Shown here: one piece after another, positions 39,501 to 51,500 of the stretch
Position numbering within the stretch: position 1 is the stretch's first letter
Layout: every line of letters starts with the position of its first letter
Assembly (NCBI GenBank): GCA_022747635.1
Contig: JAKTNV010000005.1
Span: 46,400,013 to 46,464,012, forward strand
Length of the DNA stretch: 64,000 nt
Direction: 5' to 3'
DNA from: Hetaerina americana
Lineage: Eukaryota > Arthropoda > Insecta > Odonata > Calopterygidae
Position numbers and translations under genes: made by a program
The notes under the pieces: generated by a model
Databases searched by the model: none
Seen by the model: only the letters and a program-made list of their open reading frames with translations
What the model was told of the DNA's origin: nothing

Positions 39501-42500
39501 TACCCTAAAGTAGAGGAAAAAAATAATAAAAGGCGCAAGATTATGGGAATGAGGAAGGTGTGGAATCAGTTCAAATTTCAGGTTTCGCAGAGCCTCTCCG
39601 ATTCCACGCTAGGTGACTGAACAAGTATTGTCCTATAGTAAGATAATATGCACCAGGCTATCTCTTAGCATGACAAACTCAATGTCGAAAATGTTTTAAA
39701 GCCTGTATGCCCTGAGAAGAATTTACCGTTGCCCCTTGTCCCAGAAAATTATTAAACCTGCACATGCGTATTGAGGGGAAATGTTTTATCCACATTCCAT
39801 CTGGTGCACTTCTAAAGGTCATTTCGTTCATGCTCTACAAGCATGTGTGCATTGGTTTTCGGTCTGCCCTCATAGTATGCATTATTAATGTATATACATC
39901 CATAGAGTTATAGTAACAAGAATTTTAACAGTCTTAAAAACTGTAATACAAGGGTAAGTTGGAAAGAAAACTTTTCCTTATGCCATTTAGTGGGATCCCC
40001 CTGCTGATACTACCACCACTTGGTAAATGACCCGGGCACTCTTCTGCTCTAGCCTGATGATAACTGTGATCCAATACAAATGTTTGTTGTTTAGTTGTGT
40101 GGCTTTGAAATTTGTGAAAACATTGACAAGTACTCACAATGTGCTATATACAGTGTGATTCACTTTTTGAATGCAAAAAATGTTCATCCAATTGAAATTT
40201 ACTGGAAAATTTACAAAATTACTGAGGTTTATGGCAAGATGAAGGTTCTGTTCAAAAAATGGTTTATTATGTTTAATGGTGAATGAATGAATGGTGTGCT
40301 TGGGCTGACCTTCAATTATGACTGGCAAACTCAAGATTGAGGAACAAATTCAAGAAGATAGATGTTTAATGGTTGATGAGTTGCATTTGTCCTTCACTGA
40401 TCAAGAAGTGTTCTTTATGAAATAGTTCATTAGGACTCAGGCTACAAAAAAAATGTGTGCCATGTGGGTTCCATTAATTTTTGTTTGTTAAACGCAGAAA
40501 ATGCAAATGATAGCTGCATTGACAATACTAATTTGCTATGGAGCAAGGAGTTTTCAAAACACATTGCTACTGGTGATGAGACCTGAATCTTGTATAAAAG
40601 TCACGGAACAAAGCATGAGTCAATGGAATGACATCATACTTGTTTCCCATCAAAACAAAAAAAGCCAAACAGGAACTGAGTACCAATAAGGTAATGACCA
40701 CAGCATTTTGGTGTTAAAAGGTTGTCTAATTGGTTAACTTTATGCCAAATGGTACAGTCTTCAATATGGCAGACTACTGTAAGAGGCTTCATGAGCTCCA
40801 CTATGCTGTAAAAGACAAACGGTATGGCTTACTCTCTGCTGGCATCATGCTTCCTCTTAATAATGTGCACGTACACACTCTGCCACATTGATGCCAGACT
40901 TGCTTCAGCAGTTTGATTAGGAGATTTTTTTGACCATCAACCGTGCAGCCCAGATGAGGCCCCTAGTGATTTCTATATTTTTCTATAACTGAAAGAGTTT
41001 TTAGGTAGAGCTCGCTTTGAAAATGATGACAAACTGAAAGTGCTTGGTGCTAACAGGTTCAAAAACTTGGTGCGAACTAAGTATGAAGCATTGATGCAAA
41101 AACTTGTGCAATGCTCTTAGAAGTGTTTGAATGGCAATTACGTGGAGAAGTAGCTCAAGGCTCTTAAGTTTTTGCTGTCTCCTGCGTAACTATGAAATTT
41201 ACAGAACATATTGAAATGAAATAAGTAACTTGGTAATTCCATACACAATTTATTTAGAACATGATGTAGATTTTGATGATGACGTCCAGGGGATCGAGAT
41301 GGTGCGGGGGCTAACATACTAGCTTCCCACCCAGAGGGCCAAGGTTCAAATCCCGGCGGTGTTGAATATTTTTCAGAGGTATCTCGATCTCTACTTGAGG
41401 TGCTTTGTGGAGGGCACTTGGAGTGAGTGCACCATCCATCAGATGGGACGTTAAGCTGCAGACCCCTTGGCGCCTTTCGTAAATAGTGGGCTAATGCCAT
41501 CGCCGGGTTTCTCTCCACCCTTCATCCTTTCCTGTCCATCCCCTATGGCGCAAATGACCTCAGCTGTCAGTCGCCTCCCCTAAATACTACTACTACTACT
41601 ATGATTACGTCCAGTATTGAAACCTTGTTCATGTTCTAAATAAAGTGTGTGTGAAATTACTAAGTTACTTATTTCATTTCAATGTCTTTAAAGCTTGTTT
41701 TAAATTGTTTCAATATATGTGATCCCTGAAGATAGAGATCTTCAGGGATTAACTCTGCATCAGCCCATATTGCTGGGACAATAGCTTCCCCTGCATTGCA
41801 GTTGGGTGTCTTCAGCTCAGAAGTTCTTAATACTTGTTTTGCCCATCTATGCCTCTTTCCTCTGCTCAGGTGCATACTGATTGGCCTATTGAGCACTTGG
41901 CTGCTTGGGTGTTTTCTGATTGATCAATTGCATATGCATCTGCTTGGTTGCTTTCTTGGTAAAAATGCATTTGCCGGTGCTGGAAAGTGTGTAACTTTCT
42001 TCTCTATTGAAGTTTTATTTTTTATGTGGATTTCTTTGGCTTCCCTAATGAGTCACGGGAAGTAACAGCTTGTATTTTTTTATTATTCCAGTGTTATTAA
42101 AGTCCGTGATGTGGGTTGATTGCTAAGATTTTTATTAGCACTGCAGAACAATAGGTTTGATTTCAAATGCAACTAAAGTGGTTTTCAGGTTCATCAATAA
42201 GAGGATGGAGAACAGTGCAAATAATTACCAAGGAGATGATCAATTTGGGTTCAAGAATAGGAGAGGCATGTGTGATGCCATAGAAGTAATGAGGTCACAA
42301 AGAGAGAGGAATGTAGAATACAATCAAGGCGTATTTACCTGTTTCATAGATTTCTAAAAGGCATTTGGTAGAATGTATTTGGAAACTCAAATGTATTACA
42401 GAAAATAGGAGTAGATTGGAGGAATAGGAGGCTATTCCGCAGCCGGTACATGTCTCAGACTGCTCAGGTACAAGTGAGGGATAGAAAGTTAGTATGGACA

Positions 42501-45500
42501 ATCTTAGGAAGAAGGGTAAGGCAGGGTCCTCCATTATCACCTGTGTTGCTCAAAATATATGTGGTGGAAATGTTAAAAGAAGCATGGGAAGAAGTGGAGA
42601 TAGGAATGAAAGTCATCAGGGAATTCGTAAAAACAGTTAGGTTTGCTGATAACCAAGCTACAGTTTGTCAGTCAGTCAAGGGATTGCAAGCATTTCCAAG
42701 TGAATTGGTAAGTCATTGCAATAAGTATGAGATAGGATTAAATGTAAACTATACAAAATTTATGCAGTTTTTGAGAAAGAGAAAGGCTAAGTTAAATATC
42801 AAAGCAGGAGGTCATTCACTAGGGAAGGTGGAACTGTTTGCCTATCTCAGAAGTGTTTTGGACCAAAATGGTCAAAGTAATAGAGACATAAGGAGGAGAA
42901 TTGTATTATGCTTAGAAGTTTTCGCGAGGATGAGAGAGTTGATGACAGGGATGTTGAGTGTTGAGACAAATTTTAAATTTGTTTTTTTACCACCTGAAAA
43001 CATGGTCATTGAAGCAGGATGATAGGTGAAGATTTGTGTCTTTTGAAATTTGGGTACAGAGCAGAAATGGTTGATACGTAGCATTTTAATTGGAAATGAA
43101 ATGAAGAAAATTTTGATGGAGAAGAGCATGTTTGGCAAGCTAGGAAGGGGTAAGAATAGAATAGGGTTGTTGAACAGATTGAAGGGTGGAAGGAAGTATG
43201 TGGGATTGAAGATGGGCTTATTCTAGAGCTCAATGTCATCTTGGGTTTTGTTAGTAGAGACCAGGAAATTATTGTTGAACTGTTTTGAGGCTTGAGTCTG
43301 TCCTAATCTTATCTTAACCCATAGATTATCAATAATAATAATCATCTCCTTTAAGAAAGTGCACAGAAATAGTGTTATTTACTTTCTGGATGACCCTCTT
43401 ATATTCAGTGCACGTATTCCCAAGAACCAATTAAAGCTTTAAAATTTTAGTATTTTTAAAGTTATCCTGCTGTAGAAGTTTGTTTACACTATTATATTCC
43501 ATAGTTTTCAAACAAAAGTGATGACTTGCACTCTTGCAAAAGAAAATGTAAGGATTCTCCAAGGAAGGATATCATTTGGATTGTGTCCTGAATTGAAAAT
43601 TTTTCTGGTTTTAACCATGAAAATGTGCTTAATATTATTTAAAGTATGACATTTTTGATTTGGTACCTTTTTAGGTATAACATTTAAGTTCTGAACTAGA
43701 TAACTCATAACCTGTTAGTTTAACAGTAAGTAATAATAAAATGAGGAACATAATGTTTTTTTCCAATGTTCTTTATTTTGGTACAACTAGTTTCACCCTC
43801 CCCCACTGTTTGTACACCTTTCCTGTTGCTTAACACCCCTCTCCTCCTTCCTATCAAAGCTGGTCGCAACCCCTCCTCTTTCCCCTCTTTATTTCCCCTC
43901 CCTCCCCCCCTTTCCCTCCCACCTTTCCCCTTCCCCTTCCCTTCCCAATCTCAGCCAATCCTTTCCCCACAAGAATGGTGTATAAATGGACTGCAACTTG
44001 AGTAATTTGTACCTGATGACGCATAAGAATTGAAACTAGTGGTACCAAAATAAAGAACATTCGAAAAATACGTTGTGTTTTTCATTTACTGAACATGAAC
44101 TTCCCCAAAATTGAGCCAGAAACCATTGAATACATAAAAAAATGGAACACTACATTATTAAATACTCAACATAAAAAATGTTTGGTTTCAGGAAGTAAAT
44201 TTTAAATTTTTAATGAACTAAATAACTAAGCATTGTCATATGCAACATTAAAAAAATCTCTCTTTCATACACCAATCTAATAAATTATTTGGTGTTATGC
44301 TAAGGAAGTGAAAATAATACTTTTATGATACTAATAAGTACTTTATTTAAAGAACGTTAAAACATTTTTAGTAAAATGGGTATTAATTTCTTTATCAGAA
44401 TTTTGTATTTTCATGCCAGTCTTTGATTGACAATTTTATAGTCTGACTGGCAAAATTCTGTTGATATAGGTATGTATGTTTACCAGCATAGTTGAAGCCC
44501 TATTCTAAGAGTGATTGATAGTGATGGGTCCTGCTAAGATATTTTCCCCTGTACATTTCCAAAAAACAGCATTAGTTACTATGGAGATGCTTTTCAAATA
44601 CAGCTGCATTAAACAAAATGTTGGATTGTTTTATCAATGTTTCACTGATTCAAGTCAAAAACAAAATTATATTAATTAGAAATTTAATTTAATTGGCTTT
44701 CTTCTGGAAATTCTCTGGAATTTGTTTAATCCTTAGTTCTACTTCATTTTTTCTAGCAATTACTGGTAGAAATGTAAAACATTTAGCCCAAATGTATTAT
44801 TTATTTAAAATGAGTGACCAAAGTAGTATGCAGCAATGCACAATTAAGAGGAAATAAAGTTTCAAAATTCTTGTGAGTTATTTTTCTCAAACGAGGAAAG
44901 ACCAAAACTTGTTAACTTTTGGCATTTGGATGCTGCACATAAATAAAAAAGTGACCATTGCTCCATCTAGCAATTGAAATAAACATTCTATTGTATAATG
45001 AATTGCTGTATGTGGCTGTATAAAATGAAATATGGAAAGGTGAAAGTCAATGGTGTTAGCAAATGCTATGGGCATATCGAAAGAACTCATTTGTCTTTTA
45101 TTGACTGAAAAATCGGACTTGCGTTAGCCATCTACACATTGGGTGCCGGATTGCTCTCTAAGGACTGAAAATGCATTCAAATGAACCTTTCCAAGACCCT
45201 GTTGGAGCCATTTAAGCCAAGTGGTGCAGATTTTTTGCATTGATTCATTAGCCATAGATCAAACTTGGTTCCACTAGTACACTCCTGAGTCAAGGAACAG
45301 TCAAAACTATGGACTGCAAAGGATGAACCTACTCAAAAGAAGGCAAAGACTGCTCCATCAGGGAGCAAAATATTCTGTAAAGATAAGACCTGTATGGTTT
45401 CATCATTGTTTGATGCGCATGCAAATATTTATGTATGGATAAAAATTTTTTTTAATAAGATTAATTAACCTGAAAATAACTTACTTCAATGTTTCTGTGG

Positions 45501-48500
45501 TCCCACCTGCCTACATCAGAGTACAAGGGATAACTGGTTGGAATATAAGAAGCCTTTAAAGTGTATCATTTGGTTTTTTTCCTAATTCAGTGTTCATTGT
45601 GCACAGAAAAGTTAATCTTTTAATCAGTCTTTTATACGTGACCCACAGTCCACCCAGGTCTTGCTCCCCCAACTGAGCCGCAAGGTATGCCCACCAGATA
45701 GGCAAGGTATTATTCAGCCCATATGCCGGCTTTCTAACTCACGCATGTGCACATCACCTCCTATTCCAGCCCTCACTGTACAGGCATTCTATGTGTGTTG
45801 GTCACAGGTCTCAGCTGCACATGAGTGGCATGCAAACTACCATGAACTTTGAATAGTCCTATAATGATGCTGCCTTGCTGGCCATCCGCACCTACTGGTG
45901 GACTTCCTCTTGGCATTTGTGCCATGGGCATGTACTCACAACAACACATATTCTGCGAGAAACATTGGAGAGTAAGAAATGGTCATTTTATATCTAATAT
46001 GTAAAAACTGACATAGACCATCCTTTGCCCAACTTCATTGGCTCACAAACTTTGATGATAGGGTAAAGCAAGTGATGTTATATTCTTTCTTTAATTTTAA
46101 GATTCGATTTTAAGTCAACTTGTGTACACAGAAACAATATGGGCATCAATTATAATCTTTGTTCTCAGCTCTGTAAAAGCAGGATTCTTTGCTGCCTCAA
46201 GAATGTCTGTGCAGGCTAAATAATCAAATCTAGAGTAATCTCAAAAAATAAATTTACCAATTTTATTTTCAAAAATCCCTCTCATGAACTATGACCTTGC
46301 CATGGTGGAAGGGGTTGTGCATTCCGATGACCTCTAGAGCTGACGTTAAAAACACCATTGAGGAAGGTAATGGGAAACCAACTCAATTATTATTCCCAAG
46401 TTTGCTATGATGGACGGTACTGAGGAAAGGACCCCTGGCAAATACAGGACTCCCACAATCATCATCTCAAATCCCTAGCAAAACCAAACTGACAGCAACA
46501 GCACAGAAGAAGACCAAATTAGTTATAATAGGAACTTGGAATGCTGAGGACAGAAAAATCAGTGAACACAAAGCGAGAGATGGAAAGAGGAATTATAAAA
46601 ATTTTAGGTCTATGGGAGGCGAGGTGGAAAGATAATGGGGAATACTGGAGTGATAGTTCTAGAGTAATATACAGAAGAGGGGATAAGAGCCAGCAAGGGG
46701 TGCCATAATATTGAATAAAAAGATAGGACAAAGCATTGTCAACATTGAGCGAACAAGGGATAGAATATTACTAGTAGAGGTAAAAGTGGAACTGACAAAC
46801 TTGGTCACTGTTCAGGTATACCTGCCACCAAGCAGTCAAGGAGGAAGAAGTCGATAGGGTATATGATCAGTTAAAGGACTTTAGCGCAAGTATTCCTGGA
46901 GGGACACATTTGGTAATGATTGAGGATTGGACTGTAGGCAAGGAAGAGATGTTAATGAGTTGGGGCATTATGGTTTAGGTTTGAGGAATGACAGTGGGGA
47001 GAAAGCGAGTGATTTCTATAGGAGGAAAGGGCTAATTATCACCCACACCTGGTTTGGACACCACAAAAGGCATGGATGTACATGGAAAAAACCAGGCGGC
47101 TCAGAAAGGTATTAGGTAAATTATATTATGGTTAGGCACAGATTAAGGAACAGCATGATCCATTCACAGTTTCCTGGGAGTGAATACAGACTCTGATCAC
47201 AATTTAGTAGTGAGAAAGGGTAAGTGTCCGATTGAAAAAGGCAAGGACAGTGGTTTAGGAAATGAAATGTGGAAGCATTTTCTGGAAAGACAAGGAAGGA
47301 GTATTAGCATGCTGTAGAGAAAATCATGAGTTAGGGAAAGTAGCCAAGTACTATTGAGGAAAAATTGGAAAATATAAAAAAAGGGGTATCAAAAGCTAAA
47401 AAAGAAACTGTGGAAATTGTTGATAGTGAAAGGACAAGTAAACCATGGGTCATGGATGAGATGATTGGAAGATAGATGAGACAAGGAAATGGAAGAATAG
47501 AATGGTTTTAGGCATCACTTTGTGGAAGCGACTCATATTGGAAAAGGGAATACTTAGTTATTCCACATATATTTTATTATACACGACCTAGGTTTTGATT
47601 TACGAAGTCATCATCAGGTAAAGTACAGAGGACACACAGCTGTATATAGTAGACACAGAAGAGGAGGGGGGAGGTGTTTGTGAAGTGGGAGGAGGGGGAA
47701 GAGAAGGGAAACATGTGTATGGGGGTAGGGGGAGAAGGCGGTTGGGTAGGGTGTCGGGGGGAGTCTAAATATGTAACCCACAGAATCGTATAGCCATTTT
47801 GTAGATCTATACATTGCTGTGGTCCCATATGTATTAATAGCTATAATTATTTATTAATATTCTTGTTTATGATTTGTTTAATAGGTTTAGACAGTAAGAA
47901 GAAAGCAAAGCTTCCATTCATTATGCTCCGGCGACCTGTTAATGGAGTGTTCCCTATTACGGGTAAAGTCAATGAAGATGGTCTGCCTGAAGTAGATGAA
48001 ATTCAAGAGCTGCAATCTAAGCTAAGGTAACTGCGCAAATGTAAAATATGTAAATTATTCAGGGTGTCTGCTGGATATTGCATTTACGTGATTAATGTTT
48101 AATGCCCCTATGTAGAATCTCGTAGATAACTTTTCAAATGCAAGGCAAGAATACCCCATAATGTATCTCAAATGCTATTTCATGGATTTACTGCTGCTTC
48201 CCTCAGTGCTCTCAGTGTGGTGCTATCTTTGGAGTGTCATTGTGATACTCACATTTAGTAGAGGCAACTTATTATTAGAATTGAAAAGATTGTTGTTTTC
48301 AAAACATATTCAACAAACTTAATTCCATTGTCTGACCTAATCTTGTAGCATTGCATATTTTGGATGTATACATTCGCATTTAATTCACCCAAGTTTTAAT
48401 AATCATACCTGTTGCATAAGAATGCTATATCTTACTACAATTGAACCCATTAGGTGTATCAAAGTCATGTTGCTGAGGCAAGTTTACTATGATTTTTTTA

Positions 48501-51500
48501 AAGGATTTGTCAAGTGCTGCTATGTGAAGAATTTGAACTTGGTTTTTGGCATATCATATAACAGAGCTATAATTTTGACAAATTTTCATCTTTGTTTTGA
48601 AGTGAATGACATCTATCAGCTTGTGTTACAGATGTAAAAAATGCAGATGTATTTATCTTAATTCAAAACTGTTCAAATCAAAGTTTAACTTTTATCATTG
48701 AAACCTTTAATTTACATTCAGGATATTCACTCATTTTTAAATAATAATATGTAATAAGAACATTGCCTTTGGAAAATGATGCAATTCTATGTTGATCACA
48801 AAATGCCTTGCTCAATGATTGTTGGCTGATAGTGAAAACCAGCTGCAAAATATAATGGGAAAAAGAGCAATTTATCCTCAAAATGAATCATAGTAGCCGT
48901 CAGAACAGCCAATAGGCAGTATTTTGAGTAAGCAAATAGGCCTGGAGACCATCGGGACTCCTTGCATACAATTCATAAATGAAAACCATAATTGGTCAAT
49001 GGTTTCATGATTATTTTCATCTACTCACTAAAGGTTTACTTTCGTGAACAAAAATATTATTCTTGATAAAGTCGGAATGACATTGTTGCCCTCATATATT
49101 GTCACTTTATTATTTAATATGCATTTCTTGATGCTTTGTAGGAAGGCTGGCATGCCACCACATGTTCGTAAGGTTGCTTTCAAAGAGTTGCATCGTCTAA
49201 AGAGAATCAACCCATCCAGTCCTGAAGATGGCATTATTCGCACATATATTGAACTAATTGCTGACTTACCATGGTCCCGTTCATCAAAGGAAACTATTAA
49301 CATCCAGAAAGCACGAAAAGTAATAATAAGATTAAGAATTTGTGTGTAGGTGCATGTGTTGCATAAGTAAAATACTCTAATTTTGAAATTAATTAGAGAA
49401 AATCTGAAACCAGTCTCCGCATTGTATTTTGGGTGGCTTAACTTGTTACTGCATTTGACTTGTTGGTTAGATCTACAATTTAAAGATCTGGGTTTGAATC
49501 TCGTCAAAATATTTTTCGTAAATGCATTGAAAAAAATTAAAAATTATTTTACGAAAGCTAAGAAAAATGTTCTTCTCTATTATAAATATTTGAAAATTTT
49601 CCTAACTGCTACCAATGTGCAGTCAAAAACATTGGTTGTTGAGTAATAGTTTTGTAGAAGTCCATTCAAGGTTATCATATTATGCACCATGATTTTTTTC
49701 TATAAATTTTGTAAATTTTCATATGTATATCCTATTTTATTGTGTATATCCTATTATTTTTTATTTCCTTCATCAATGCATTAGCCTGCATGAAAGAATA
49801 TATATTTGCATTTTTTCTTAATTCCTTGTTACATGCTATATTGCATTCATTTAATTAATATCACATCCTCATAATCAAGGGCAATCCCAAAAGTACCCGA
49901 CCCAACAAAGAAAACACAAAAATTTTGGAATAAAATGTATTTTTTTTCAAGTTAATCTTCTTTCAGCTCTATACACTTTTCCAAGTGATGTTCAATAAGT
50001 TTGATACCCTTTTTATAATAAGAACTGTCTTGCTTCTCAAAATAGCCATTAACTGCTGACATCACTTCTTCACAGCTGGCAAATCTTTGACCGCCGAGCC
50101 ATTTTTTCAAGTTTGCGAACACAAACAATCCGAGGAGGCTAAATCTGGAGAATAGGGTGTATGAGGTAGCAATTCAAACTTTAATTCATGAATTTGGGCC
50201 ATTACAATAATGGATTTGTGAGCTGGTGCATTGTCTTGAAACAACACTTTCTTCATAGCCAAATGCAATTGCTTTTGCTTTATTTCTTCGCTTAAACATT
50301 ACAATAAGTTTGCATTATACTCACTGTTGATAGTTTTTCCTTTTTTTCTTGATAATGAATGAAAATTATCGTACGCACATCCCAAAAGGCCAATGCCATG
50401 ACCTTGCCTGCCGATGAAACGGTCTTCACCTTCTTTGGAGAAGGTTCTCCCTTTTGAATCCCTTGTTTTGATTGTTCTTTTGTATCGGGTGTGAAGTAAT
50501 GGACCCATGTTTCAGCCATGGTTATGAAATGGTGCAAAAATTTTGCTTTGTTGCTGTGAAACTTTGCTAAACACTCAATTGAAACATCTTCACGACACTG
50601 GTTTTGCTCAAGTGTGAACAAACACGGCAACCCTCTTGCACATAGCTTTCTCACGTCCAAATTTTCAACTAATATGCAATATACTACTCTTTTTGAATTG
50701 CTTACTATGTCTGCTAGCTCGCGCATTTTCAGGCTATGATCATCCAGTATCACTTTGTTGACTTTCTTCACCGTTTCTGGAGTCGTGACCTCGTTTAAAC
50801 TCTGCTAACCAATGTTTTACTGTTGTAAACAAAGGACCAGACTCACCCAGAGTAGAATCCAGTTCACAGTTCAGCTTTTATATTGGCTGGGTTGAGGCAT
50901 TGCAAATAAAAGTATTGTATCTCATAATGTTGACCAGTTTTTTCCATTTTCACAAATTCACTGGAAATGTTTACTATTGATGGCTGCCAAATAAATACTA
51001 AACAATGTAGCGTCTTCAAACGTGAAACATATGCTTTATAGATTGCATACTTTCTAATACAGTGATATTTGTCAAACAACTACCGCCATCTCTAGGTCAG
51101 GCCGGGTACTTCTGGGCCTTCCCATGTATTAAGCGATGAGCTGCTTTCCTCAAATCAACTGCTTGCTGTAACTGGTAGTTGATATTGGTAGGCATTTTGG
51201 TCTGAATGTAGTCCTGTCTTTTTTAACAAAAATACTAACATGTGATGGAGATTATTTTCACTCCCAAGATATTTAAACATTTGATTTTTAGAAGGGGATA
51301 CCCAAAAATAACCATAATAGTGCTGCAATTGGTCGAGCTTATGTAGTTTACATTTCTTCCGTTAGGTTAACATAGTGCAAATCATATGAGCAGGCATTGT
51401 TGTCATCTGAGAAGGTTGTGTTCAGTCACAATAATTGGTTTTGTAAAAGCATTTTTGCTTGCTCCTTGTTTTTTGTCATGGCAGATTTAATTGAACAGCG

